A stretch of 64,000 nt of DNA from Candidatus Saccharimonadota bacterium (GTDB lineage: Bacteria > Patescibacteriota > Saccharimonadia > Saccharimonadales > UBA4665). The position numbers were made by a program, and so were the translations under genes. The stretch covers positions 1-64,000 of the forward strand of contig JARIHI010000004.1 of the NCBI GenBank assembly GCA_029288365.1, written 5' to 3'. Positions within the stretch are counted from its first letter, which is position 1, and every line of letters begins with the position of its first letter. Positions 42,681 to 51,061 of this stretch are shown in pieces. The notes below the pieces were generated by a model that saw only the letters and a list, made by a program, of their open reading frames with translations, did no database searches and was not told the origin of the DNA.

Positions 42681-44981
42681 ATGGCAAAAAACCTCGTTAT
42701 AGTAGAAAGTCCGGCAAAAGCCAAAACTATCAGCCCTTATCTCGGAAAAGATTTTAAGGTGTTATCCAGCGTTGGCCACATTCGTAACATTGTTAAGAAA
42801 ACTAAAGATGGTACGCCACCTATTGATACAGCGAATGGGTTTAAGGCAACGTACGAAATCGACAGCGAGAAGAAAAAGGTTGTTGCTGAGCTGCGTAAAG
42901 CCGTAAAAGAAGCCAAAACTGTCTGGCTCGCAACTGACGAAGACCGCGAAGGGGAAGCCATTGCCTGGCACTTATGTGAAGTGCTAAAACTCGACCCCAA
43001 AAAGACAAATCGCTTAGCATTCCACGAAATTACCAAAGAAGCAGTGCTCGCAGCCATTAAAAATCCACGCACTGTTGATATGGACCTTGTAAAAGCGCAG
43101 CAAGCTCGTCAAATACTTGATCGTCTTGTAGGCTTTGAATTATCTCCTGTAGTATGGCAAAAAGTTCCGGGTGGTAAATCTGCCGGACGAGTTCAATCAC
43201 CAGCTGTACGTTTAATAGTAGAACGTGAACGCGAAATTGAAGCCTTTGAAAGTTCAGCGGTTTTTAAAGTAACTGCCGAATTCAAACTTACTGATAACAC
43301 TCTTATAAAAGCCGAACTACCGAAGCGATTTGATACCGAAAAACAGGCTCAAGCATTCCTAGAATCTCTACTTGGCGCTACCTTTAGCGTCTCGGATATC
43401 ACTACCAGCCCAAGTACTCGCAATCCAAGCGCGCCCTTTACTACCAGCACCCTCCAACAAGAAGCCAACAGCCGTCTGGGATTTGGCTCAAGGGCAACTA
43501 TGGCGGCGGCTCAACGACTGTATCAAGAGGGCAAAATTACCTATATGCGTACCGATTCGGTCAATTTATCAAGCCAAGCACTCGGGCAAATGACTACCTA
43601 CATCAAAAATGAATTTGGCGAATCATACCATCAGTACCGCACTTTTAAAACCAAAACTTCAGGCGCTCAAGAAGCTCATGAGGCTATTCGCCCAACCGAC
43701 GTAAAAACCGCAAAAGCCAGCAGTGATGAATACGATCAAAAGCTGTACGATCTGATTCGCAGGCGCACACTTGCAAGCCAAATGGCGGCGGCTCAGCTTG
43801 AAAAAACTACCATAACTATTACTATCTCGACGATTCAAGAAAAATTCGAAGCCAAAGGTGAGGTAATATTATTTGACGGCTTTCTAAAAGTCTACGGCAC
43901 GAATAAGAAAGAGGATGATATATTACCGCCTCTTAAATCCGGCGAAAAACTTACTCTGAATACCGCAAACGCCAGACAAAGCTTCGCACGACCACCAGCT
44001 CGCTACACTGAAGGTAGTTTAGTAAAGAAACTGGAAGACTTGGGGATTGGCCGGCCTTCCACATACGCCACTATTATTTCTACCGTCCAAGCACGCGGAT
44101 ACGTTGAAAAAGGCGAAAGTGAAGGCACACCCCGTGATGTAATTGTGCTGAATTTAGCCCAAAATCGTATCAAAAGGGAAATCGTACAAGAAAAAACCGG
44201 CAGTGACCGTGGTAAATTAGTACCGACTGCTAGCGGCAAAGTAATAAGTGACTTCTTAACTGGTCACTTTGATCAAGTAGTTGACTACGGTTTTACCGCT
44301 AATGTAGAAGAAGACTTTGACAGTATCGCCACAGGTAAACTAGAACGTGACAAAATGCTGCGCAACTTTTACGCACCGTTTCATGAATTAATTGAAAAAT
44401 CAGGCAACATCAAGCGCTCAGAAGTAGCCCAAGCCCGAGAAATTGGCACAGACCCCAAAACCAACAAGCCTATCTATGCCCGGTTTGGGCGATTTGGGCC
44501 AATGCTACAACGCGGTAGTCAAGATGATGAAGAAAAACCTACTTTCGCACCTTTACCAGAAGGCACCACTCTCGATACGGTTAATTTAGAACAAGCTCTG
44601 GAAATGTTCAAGCTCCCTCGTGCCGTCGGTACGACTGAAGCTGGCGAACCCATCAAGGCTAACATTGGACGGTTTGGGCCGTACATTCAGGTAGGCAAAT
44701 TATTTATATCAATCAAGCCGAAGGATCCATTCGAAATTACCGAGACAGAAGCTCGCGAACTATATGCCGACAAGCTTAAGGCAGAAGCCGCGAAAAATAT
44801 TGCTGATTTTGGGGCTGTCAAAGTGTTAAACGGACGGTTTGGGCCGTATGTAACCGACGGTAGTAAAAATGCAAAAATCCCCAAAGATATCGACCCCAAA
44901 ACTCTTACCGAAGCGCAAGCGAAAGCATTACTCGACAAGGCTCCTGCTAAAAAATCCCGCTTTGCTAAGAAAAAGAAATAA
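42681..44981 (+). CDS. topA: DNA topoisomerase I
   Basis: 766 residues. TOPRIM domain (NLVIVESPAKAKTIS, ATDEDREGEAIAWHL), catalytic Tyr about 288 in GKITYMRTDSVNLS, and C-terminal repeats built around RFGPMLQRG, RFGPYIQVG and RFGPYVTDG in place of zinc fingers. It relaxes negative supercoils. TATACT lies 12 bases before the ATG. The dprA-topA neighbourhood is common in bacteria; here cassette A is inserted between them. Confidence 0.97.
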   Translation: MAKNLVIVESPAKAKTISPYLGKDFKVLSSVGHIRNIVKKTKDGTPPIDTANGFKATYEIDSEKKKVVAELRKAVKEAKTVWLATDEDREGEAIAWHLCEVLKLDPKKTNRLAFHEITKEAVLAAIKNPRTVDMDLVKAQQARQILDRLVGFELSPVVWQKVPGGKSAGRVQSPAVRLIVEREREIEAFESSAVFKVTAEFKLTDNTLIKAELPKRFDTEKQAQAFLESLLGATFSVSDITTSPSTRNPSAPFTTSTLQQEANSRLGFGSRATMAAAQRLYQEGKITYMRTDSVNLSSQALGQMTTYIKNEFGESYHQYRTFKTKTSGAQEAHEAIRPTDVKTAKASSDEYDQKLYDLIRRRTLASQMAAAQLEKTTITITISTIQEKFEAKGEVILFDGFLKVYGTNKKEDDILPPLKSGEKLTLNTANARQSFARPPARYTEGSLVKKLEDLGIGRPSTYATIISTVQARGYVEKGESEGTPRDVIVLNLAQNRIKREIVQEKTGSDRGKLVPTASGKVISDFLTGHFDQVVDYGFTANVEEDFDSIATGKLERDKMLRNFYAPFHELIEKSGNIKRSEVAQAREIGTDPKTNKPIYARFGRFGPMLQRGSQDDEEKPTFAPLPEGTTLDTVNLEQALEMFKLPRAVGTTEAGEPIKANIGRFGPYIQVGKLFISIKPKDPFEITETEARELYADKLKAEAAKNIADFGAVKVLNGRFGPYVTDGSKNAKIPKDIDPKTLTEAQAKALLDKAPAKKSRFAKKKK

Positions 44982-44992
44982 TCCGCCCAATT

Positions 44993-45021
44993 TTGCTTTT
45001 TATTTATTTTTATGATGTAAT
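44993..45021 (+). promoter_or_regulatory. Promoter of cassette B
   Basis: TTGCTT (44993-44998), 17 bp, TGTAAT (45016-45021). The start of transcription is likely near 45028. The leader contains a TAGGTG/CACCTA hairpin at 45050-45078. The -35 is just past the topA stop. Confidence 0.7.
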
Positions 45022-45100
45022 GTGTATGCAGGCAATAAAGCCTAGCACCTAGGTGTTGAAAACCTAAGTAAGCACCTACAACGAGCAAGGAAAGGGCTTC

Positions 45101-45427
45101 ATGGCTTCCATAACAGTGACCGTCCAAAGCGAGTGGTCAGAACGTGAGACAGATCTGGAGACAGGCAATGCAGAAGTCTGCGAGAGCGTAAGCATCCGCC
45201 GACTAATAAGCAACGGCGCATCTCTCACTCGAGGAATCCTGCAGAGATTCGCAGAAACAGCCGCTAGGCGCATACTGCTGTGCCACCACCTTACCGTTGG
45301 AGAACCCGTCGTCAAGAATATAGGCGACGACTGGAGTGTCACCTACATCCTGCCAGGATACACCCACGAACAAGCGCAACAGTGTATGCGCCCCATCTCC
45401 AACGTAATGAACAGCAGCCTGCCATAA
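45101..45427 (+). CDS. Cassette B small orphan protein, 108 aa
   Basis: Starts MASITVTVQSEWSE; unrecognised. Beta-strand-rich ends flank a helical middle (LTRGILQRFAETAARRILL) with three Cys. AAGGAAAGGG precedes the ATG. Codons strongly prefer C, G or A at the third position over T, unlike topA just upstream. It is followed by a strong hairpin (45444-45474) and the 3' pairing element; no hammerhead is visible. Confidence 0.75.
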   Translation: MASITVTVQSEWSERETDLETGNAEVCESVSIRRLISNGASLTRGILQRFAETAARRILLCHHLTVGEPVVKNIGDDWSVTYILPGYTHEQAQQCMRPISNVMNSSLP

Positions 45428-45443
45428 GCAAGAGCAATGGAGA

Positions 45444-45474
45444 GGCCCCAGGGGTACCGAAGTCCTCTGGGGCC
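45444..45474 (+). terminator. GC-rich hairpin after cassette B ORF
   Basis: GGCCCCAGGGG/CCTCTGGGGCC around TACCGAAGT; no clear U tract, and the pairing element lies downstream of it. It may stabilise the mRNA rather than end it. Confidence 0.6.
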
Positions 45475-45598
45475 ATACAGTATTAGAGATACATCGCAAT
45501 GTCGTTGCATCATACATCTTGTACCAACCTTTTCTTGCTCAAAATCCTAATTATCTAAAGCAACTTAAGCCCCAATAAGCATTACAAGCATTAGGTTG

Positions 45599-45626
45599 TT
45601 GACTTTAACCTTATGAGGTATATAAT
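45599..45626 (+). promoter_or_regulatory. Promoter of cassette E
   Basis: TTGACT (45599-45604), 16 bp, TATAAT (45621-45626). Transcription would begin near 45633 and end at the terminator at 46314-46336. Confidence 0.75.
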
Positions 45627-45678
45627 GGAGCGCAAGATTTGTGAGCGTTTTATTTTATTTCTGTTCCAAATCGTTCGT

Positions 45679-46275
45679 TGACAAGTGAACATACACGTAA
45701 CGAGTAGTGAGCAGCATTTTTTATTAAGTGTTTTTACTTCTCGTTGCGTGTCAATCGGAGATACGACCAAGCAGAAAGTTTGCTTGTGGGCTCCTTAAGC
45801 CGTAAGAAAGACAAAGGAGCCCTGCGAGAGTCAAGTACAGGAGGATGCGCTCTATGCGCGACGTCCACCGCAAGACCCGCGGCCTCGGCGGCGGCACGAC
45901 GGACACCTTCGGCCACAAGACGACCGGCATCCCGCGCGGCGGCGGCACGGCCGAGACGCTCCACGACGACGGCCTCGACATCGGCCTCCTCAAGCCCGCC
46001 TGGGCCGCCTGCTGAGCAAGCAGCGCCTCGGTAGGTAGAAGTACTCGCAGCACCCTGCAGCGCCCAGCGTCCACCAAACGCCACGGATTACAGAATAACC
46101 TAGCGGTGAATTTCGTGGGCTGAAAAGCTTTCGAGAACTCACACGTGAGATCCGTCGCGGTAGACGTTGGTAAACTCCTTCCAGGGGATTGGAAGCGAAA
46201 TGTGGCGAGTGGGCTTGATGAGAAGAGTTTTCGGGTTCTTCCCGTTCTCCTTTTTCTCTGATTGTTCACTTGTCA
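45679..46275 (+). ncRNA. Closed structured RNA domain (cassette E), with internal ORF
   Basis: TGACAAGTGAACA (45679-45691) and TGTTCACTTGTCA (46263-46275) are perfect 13-bp complements closing about 600 nt. Inside: ACACGTAACGAG/CTCGTTGCGTGT, CCAAGCA/TGCTTG, GGGCTCCTT/AAGGAGCCC, GCGC/GCGC, ACGGAT/ATCCGT and more. This could be a self-closing mRNA or a large structured RNA. It could instead be a mobile unit: the flanks show CGT on both sides, a possible 3-bp target duplication. No group II domain V, tmRNA or RNase P core was recognised. Confidence 0.6.
45854..46015 (+). CDS. Cassette E GC-rich small peptide, 53 aa
   Basis: Begins MRDVHRKTRG, contains repeated GGGT blocks and ends PAWAAC with a C-terminal Cys. 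AGGAGG at 45839-45844 is 9 bases before ATG 45854 (an alternative ATG at 45845 directly follows it). Every codon after the start ends in G or C, which is extreme for this genome. Gly, Thr, Asp and basic residues dominate, and no fold is evident. The reading frame may be incidental to the RNA structure, but the Shine-Dalgarno and codon pattern argue for coding. Confidence 0.55.
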   Translation: MRDVHRKTRGLGGGTTDTFGHKTTGIPRGGGTAETLHDDGLDIGLLKPAWAAC

Positions 46276-46313
46276 CGTTTCGCCTCAAAGTACTGAATCA
46301 GAAAACGTTTGAA

Positions 46314-46336
46314 GGTTGCTGTAGCAGCCTTTTTTA
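46314..46336 (+). terminator. Rho-independent terminator of cassette E
   Basis: GGTTGCT-GT-AGCAGCC stem (one G-U) followed by six T. Confidence 0.85.
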
Positions 46337-46361
46337 GTAGCTAAAAATTTTATAATTTTAC

Positions 46362-46370
46362 TTATCCACA
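46362..46370 (+). promoter_or_regulatory. DnaA box
   Basis: Perfect TTATCCACA upstream of the promoter of the sigma-like gene at 46560. Confidence 0.5.
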
Positions 46371-46491
46371 ACTTGCCCAGATTGCAAGATATTGTATGAT
46401 GAATTTCTACAACACAAAATAAGCAAGAGCGTCATATTTGTGCTACAATATATGTATTAACAACTTTTTGGGAGTTTTAACAAAAAGAGTG

Positions 46492-46520
46492 TTGACTTTT
46501 AGTAATTATAGTTTTATAAT
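46492..46520 (+). promoter_or_regulatory. Consensus promoter of the sigma-region-4 protein gene
   Basis: TTGACT (46492-46497), 17 bp, TATAAT (46515-46520), followed by a leader with CGGAGA before ATG 46560. Confidence 0.8.
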
Positions 46521-46559
46521 TTAAGAAAAGTTAAGAGAAATTAACGGAGAGAAGCAGAT

Positions 46560-47603
46560 ATGGCCAAAGGCGATACCGAGGAGAAAGTCCTTAATACCGA
46601 AGAATTTGCGCAAGTAATTCTGGCAACTATTGATCGTGAACGCGAACGCGAGATTATCTCACGCCGTTTCGGCCTGTTTGATCGTAAAGAAACCTTAGAA
46701 CAAATAGGGGAGCTGCTTGGCATTACCCGCGAACGTGTCCGTCAGTTGGAAAAATCAGTCGTAACCCGGCTAAAGACAAACGCCAAGGCAGGGGAGTTGC
46801 CTCATATACCAGAGCTTGAAAACCGCTTTACCACATACCTGACCGAAAACGGTACAGCCGCACGTATTACCAATATATCCGAAGCTTTGACTGCCGAAAA
46901 CTCTAAAACAGACCAAGCACGCATAGCGTTTTTAGCTGCGCTCTGTCCAAGTATTGTATCGATTAACGAAACTGATGATTATTACCAAGCAATCAGCCTC
47001 AAGAAAGCAAACGATGAAAAAGCCCTGAAAAGCGCCGTTGAAAAAATTGTCGGTACTATAAAAACTCTCAATGAGCCAAAGTCAATAGAAGATATCGCCA
47101 AAGCTGCAAACGCAACCGATATCAAGCAAGTTGAAGCATTAGCGTCTCTATCTAAAAAACTCGCTACTCTAAACGGGCAGTGGGGCCTTATAAAATGGCC
47201 TATGGTTAATCCTAAAAATATTCGCGATAAAATCTACGTTATTCTAAAAGAAAACGGCAAACACATGCATTTCAATGAGATCGCCGATGCCATTAAGCAA
47301 TCAGACTTTAAGCGTAAAGACGTAACCACCCAAGCAATTCACAACGAACTTATTAAAGATAAGCGATTTGTACTTGTTGGTCGCGGTATCTACGCACTGA
47401 CAGAGTGGGGTTACGAAAAAGGAACGGTAGCCGATATTATAACCAACATTCTCCGCGAAGAAGGCAAAGCCCTACATCGTGACGAAATTGTTAAGCGTGT
47501 TCTAGAAAGTCGCTACGTTAAGGAAACAACCATTCTTTTGAACTTGCAAGGAAAGCCACAATTTAAACGAGTAGCAAAAGCCACGTACGCACTTGCAGAA
47601 TAA
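46560..47603 (+). CDS. Sigma-70 region-4-like HTH fused to HARE-HTH/RpoE-delta-like domains
   Basis: 347 residues. Residues about 20-70 (REREIISRRFGLFDRKETLEQIGELLGITRERVRQLEK, in part) are a sigma-70 region 4 helix-turn-helix, which binds -35 boxes. Near 220-285, NIRDKIYVILKENGKHMHFNEIADAIKQ and RFVLVGRGIYALTEWG form a HARE-HTH/RNA-polymerase-delta-type domain; a second similar copy follows (VADIITNILREEGKALHRDEI). It lacks sigma regions 2 and 3, so it is a transcription regulator rather than a complete sigma factor. Confidence 0.85.
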   Translation: MAKGDTEEKVLNTEEFAQVILATIDREREREIISRRFGLFDRKETLEQIGELLGITRERVRQLEKSVVTRLKTNAKAGELPHIPELENRFTTYLTENGTAARITNISEALTAENSKTDQARIAFLAALCPSIVSINETDDYYQAISLKKANDEKALKSAVEKIVGTIKTLNEPKSIEDIAKAANATDIKQVEALASLSKKLATLNGQWGLIKWPMVNPKNIRDKIYVILKENGKHMHFNEIADAIKQSDFKRKDVTTQAIHNELIKDKRFVLVGRGIYALTEWGYEKGTVADIITNILREEGKALHRDEIVKRVLESRYVKETTILLNLQGKPQFKRVAKATYALAE

Positions 47604-47659
47604 GGCGCCGGGTAGAGTAGGGATTAGAGGTCATCTAAGCAAACAAGGTTTCTTTCGTA

Positions 47660-48256
47660 ATGTTACTCGCTCCCAAATATCCTCGACTCGATATACCTGT
47701 TTTTCCTCCCGATACACCTGTTGCCATAAGGCCTGAATTTGAGTATAGGGCCGAGCAGGCAATAAAGCGAGATCCTCAAAATCCTACATTTATACGCGCC
47801 GCTCAAATACGCGCTATGGGTGTCCGTATGAGAAATCTTGCAGATTTTTTAGAGCGGACCGATAGAGAATTAGACATCGTTGCCGGACTCTGTAGAGCAT
47901 TTACAGTGGAACATTCTTGGGGGCTATATCGTGTACAACCAGGGGAACACGGCGGACGATATGACGCTTATTTACCCCCTCGCTTTTCAGTATTGAGAGT
48001 TCCGAGAAATCATATATTGGTAGCTGAAGTAGCAGCTATAGCAAGTGCACGTTGCCTGGCAGATATGCAAGACTCTGATGAATACCTCCAAGTACAAGCC
48101 GGTTTAGCTGGCTATACTGGTACCGATAAATTCATGGCTGCGGACATGGATCCTGGGCAGTTTGACATAGGAGAAGGCATTAAAGAAGCTGACAAAGTTT
48201 TTGGTATTTGGCTCGCTGATATTGAACCTCGCGTAAGTAGAGTTAGTAGAGTATAG
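47660..48256 (+). CDS. Hypothetical protein, 198 aa
   Basis: Not recognised. Proline-rich N-terminus (YPRLDIPVFPPDTPVAIRPEF), a helical middle (IRAMGVRMRNLADFLERTDRELD) and a mixed C-terminal domain with HSWGLYRVQPGEHGGRYDAYLPPRF. No signal peptide or transmembrane segment. Ends with a direct VSRVSRV repeat. Confidence 0.6.
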   Translation: MLLAPKYPRLDIPVFPPDTPVAIRPEFEYRAEQAIKRDPQNPTFIRAAQIRAMGVRMRNLADFLERTDRELDIVAGLCRAFTVEHSWGLYRVQPGEHGGRYDAYLPPRFSVLRVPRNHILVAEVAAIASARCLADMQDSDEYLQVQAGLAGYTGTDKFMAADMDPGQFDIGEGIKEADKVFGIWLADIEPRVSRVSRV

Positions 48257-48952
48257 CCACAATATGCTTACATGGCAATATTTATACGTAGCTGAACAAA
48301 ATACGAACTAATGTAGAGGTCTGCGCATAAACAGTGTAGTCAGTAGTTAAGCAACAGCAAGTCCATCATAACGTTAATGCTTGTGTTGCTGGTGCAGGGT
48401 AAGTACAAAAGCATTTTGTTCCATGAATTCATAAACCGGGAAGACAAACACGCGGAAAAGAGTATATGTAAAACGATATATACCTAACGTCGCACAATGT
48501 ATATTTTGCGACGTTATGTATATATCTACTGAATGATAACTTATACCTCCAAACAGGGGACCTTTACACGACTTTTAGGCATTTAATGCTTTTACGCTCA
48601 CCATCGATACTTGAGTATAGCATGTCCTGTACATACCTCGGCTTAGGCTATGCCTCTAAGCTTATGTTATTAGCCCTAGTGTTACCTAAGTCATTCCTGA
48701 CACTATTATTTGACTTTTCCACAGCATTGTCGTGAAATGTTTGCTTTTTTGACTTTTCCATATTTTTATATTAATTTTATGCTAATCCCCTAGTTTGTTA
48801 CCCTTTTCTATATTTTTTGACTTTTTCCCTACTTTGTATATTTGTATAGTTTTTTATCTATATACACAATACGACGTTTAGTGAACAGAATACGAACATG
48901 CAGGGTAGCATTGCAGGGGGATTATCTACTTTCAACCTTTAGCTAACACTAT
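48257..48952. other. AT-rich intergenic region with long hairpin and three TTTGACTTTTCC repeats
   Basis: No supported ORF in about 700 bp. A perfect hairpin AACGTCGCA/TGCGACGTT with outer ATATATAC/GTATATAT spans 48476-48525. The motif TTTGACTTTT(T)CC recurs at 48709, 48748 and 48816; each contains a TTGACT hexamer with AT-rich sequence 17 bp away, so they may be multiple plus-strand promoters, or binding sites. The region separates convergent gene sets and lies at the 3' end of the dcw cluster. Confidence 0.5.
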
Positions 48953-49879
48953 CTATCGGTAGTACACCCTGTCTGCTACTCTAACATCTACATACTCTTT
49001 TGGCTTCGTACCTTCCCTGTCTAGCTTCCTTTGTACTGCTACGTATGCTCCTATTTGTTGCTGGACCTTTTCATGGAGGCTGAATTTTACGTAGTATGAT
49101 TTGCCAGCAAGGTGAACTTCCAGACGCTGTGCTGCCAGTGGCAACACTAAAGAATTAATTGCTATCTTTTTATCTCTTAGTTCCCCAACTATCAATTGTA
49201 TACTGCGAATATCATTATACGGAAGGGCTTGTGAGCCAACTTTGGGCTGAATACCCGACTGGTCAATAACTACAGGAGTAGTGCTCGCTGCTTTACCATT
49301 ATTTCCGGCGATAACATACCCCTCTGTATTAACCAAATATGATCGCTTGTCTTTGGCTACAAATATCAACGCGGTTGAGGACGGTTGTATATATACAGTG
49401 GGTACATTGCCAAAAAGAGGTAATGAAACTTGCGCCTGCGCAATCTCAGGATAACGCTGTGTTAGGCTGTGACTGAAAGAGGTTGTGTCAAAAGTAAACT
49501 TAGTCCTATTTTGTAGCTTTTGCTGCATAAGCTGTTCGGTTGCCAGTTTATATACGGATGCATCCTGTAAAAGCAAACGCTGCTCGGGCTTTCCCTTAAA
49601 CACTACCTGCACATCGGACGGTACGATGCGCCCATTATAAAGAATAAGCCCTACGATGCCGACAAAAATACCAAACAACCCTATACGTTTTAGCAAAATA
49701 TGTCTGCTATTTTTGGCTGTAACTTCTCCTCGGTTTTTACGAGCAGATGTCCTCTCCCCCTCCTCAATCTCAGTAGGTCGTTGCATACTATAATAAGAAA
49801 AAACTTTATTCGGCGTATTTTCTAGTCGAGGTGACCGGTTACGCGAAGGTGATTTTTTTTGAACACGTTTTTTGAACAT
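48953..49879 (-). CDS. ftsQ: Cell division protein FtsQ-like
   Basis: 308 residues. A charged cytoplasmic N-terminus (RSPRLENTPNKVFSYYSM), one transmembrane helix (RIGLFGIFVGIVGLILYNGRIVPSD, about 64-84), then a POTRA-like exported domain (VQVVFKGKPEQ..., TFDTTSFSHSLTQRYPEIAQAQVSL) and beta domain with NTEGYVIAG. It links division proteins in the divisome. It is the last gene of the cluster; ftsA and ftsZ do not follow. Confidence 0.8.
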   Translation of the reverse strand: MFKKRVQKKSPSRNRSPRLENTPNKVFSYYSMQRPTEIEEGERTSARKNRGEVTAKNSRHILLKRIGLFGIFVGIVGLILYNGRIVPSDVQVVFKGKPEQRLLLQDASVYKLATEQLMQQKLQNRTKFTFDTTSFSHSLTQRYPEIAQAQVSLPLFGNVPTVYIQPSSTALIFVAKDKRSYLVNTEGYVIAGNNGKAASTTPVVIDQSGIQPKVGSQALPYNDIRSIQLIVGELRDKKIAINSLVLPLAAQRLEVHLAGKSYYVKFSLHEKVQQQIGAYVAVQRKLDREGTKPKEYVDVRVADRVYYR

Positions 49880-49897
49880 AATATTAATATTTTTGCC

Positions 49898-51061
49898 TTA
49901 CTTTGCCTGCTCCAGTACTACCACTGCTAACATATGAGCTGCATCAGGATGTGCGAAAGTATGCAATTTCTTGCCTAGTCGCCCACGAATTTCTGGTGAG
50001 TCAAGCAGTTCTGTAAGGACGGTGTATAAATTATTGGTGTCGTCTTCAACACGATCCTGGGAGATGACTTCTATCGCTTCGGCATCAGCAAATGCCTGCG
50101 CATTTTTGACTTGATGTCCACCAGCCAACACAGGATTGGGTACCACTATGCAAGCTTTGGCCTGCATCGCTAATTCGGCCATATTCGTAGCCCCGGCACG
50201 TGCCACTACAACATCTGCCGCACCAGAGTAGCGGTACATATCTTTTAAATAATCTTTAACTAGGACTCTCTCCAACGCCCCTGGATCAAGTTGCTTTGCG
50301 TAAGTTTCTGCTATCTCCTGTTTATGCATATGCCCAGTAGTATGTACAATGTGAAGTTTGGGGTAACGAGCAAGTAGTGAAGGTGCGATCTGTGTTACGG
50401 CATCATTAATCACTTTTGCACCCAATCCGCCGCCAGTTACCAGCAATACCTGATCATCAGAATGAAGCCCTAGGTCCTTTTTGTATATTTTCTGCAAAGT
50501 ATCGTCTACCAATCGATACTCCTGGGCTATCGGAACTCCTACCGTTACTGTTTTGGATGTTGGGTAATTGTATACCCTTTCAGGCAAAGCAACAGCATGC
50601 CGTGTAGCCCATTTGGCAATAATACGATTAGCAAGTCCTGCTACGGCATCAGAGTCATGGGTAATGTACGGAACATGCCAGAATGCACTTGCCAAGCCTA
50701 CTGGCACTCCAACAAAGCCGCCTTTTATAAACAGAGCCTTGGGCCGCAGATTTGCTACAAGCCATAAACTTTGCAGGCACCCTAATATTACAAAAAGCAA
50801 GTCTCGAATATTTAAGAGCGCTGTTTTAATATCAAGTAACTGACGCCAGCCCTCGCCGTGATAACGCCTAAACTTACCAGCAAATATTACTTTCGTCACA
50901 TCGATATACTGACTTTCAGCGACGATACGAGCAAATCTATCACCTCGCTGGCCAATGTAGACTACTTTTACTTCCGGCTTTTGGCGCTTAAGTTCGGCTG
51001 CGACTGCTAAGAGCGGGGTTATATGCCCTCCTGAGCCGCCGCCCGTTACGACTATTGTCAT
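49898..51061 (-). CDS. murG: UDP-N-acetylglucosamine--lipid II glycosyltransferase
   Basis: 387 residues. GT-B fold with TGGGSGGHITPLLAVAAEL at the start and TGGGLGAKVINDAV and ARAGATNMAELAMQ (UDP-GlcNAc site) in the C-terminal half. It makes lipid II from lipid I at the inner membrane. The start at 51061 is preferred because GAGGAGG stands at correct distance; an upstream ATG at 51091 adds no conserved residues. It overlaps the 3' end of ftsW by about 74 bases. Confidence 0.95.
   Translation of the reverse strand: MTIVVTGGGSGGHITPLLAVAAELKRQKPEVKVVYIGQRGDRFARIVAESQYIDVTKVIFAGKFRRYHGEGWRQLLDIKTALLNIRDLLFVILGCLQSLWLVANLRPKALFIKGGFVGVPVGLASAFWHVPYITHDSDAVAGLANRIIAKWATRHAVALPERVYNYPTSKTVTVGVPIAQEYRLVDDTLQKIYKKDLGLHSDDQVLLVTGGGLGAKVINDAVTQIAPSLLARYPKLHIVHTTGHMHKQEIAETYAKQLDPGALERVLVKDYLKDMYRYSGAADVVVARAGATNMAELAMQAKACIVVPNPVLAGGHQVKNAQAFADAEAIEVISQDRVEDDTNNLYTVLTELLDSPEIRGRLGKKLHTFAHPDAAHMLAVVVLEQAK

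Larger units (their letters stand above)
45083..45540 (+). promoter_or_regulatory. 13-bp helix joining cassette B ribosome-binding site and 3' UTR
   Basis: GAGCAAGGAAAGG (45083-45095) pairs over all 13 bases, one of them G-U, with CCTTTTCTTGCTC (45528-45540). The 5' arm is the Shine-Dalgarno region immediately before ATG 45101, so pairing should block initiation. Chance complementarity of this length at this position is unlikely. Confidence 0.75.

Noticed and set aside
45734-46269. Longer ORFs of 96-172 aa on both strands across cassette E
   Set aside because: Frames are open because of high GC; only the 45854 frame has a Shine-Dalgarno site and uniform G/C third positions.
45679-46336. RNase P-like GGTAAACTCC at 46172 in cassette E
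   Set aside because: The universal GAGGAAAGTCC and ACAGAA..GGCTTA elements are absent in proper order.
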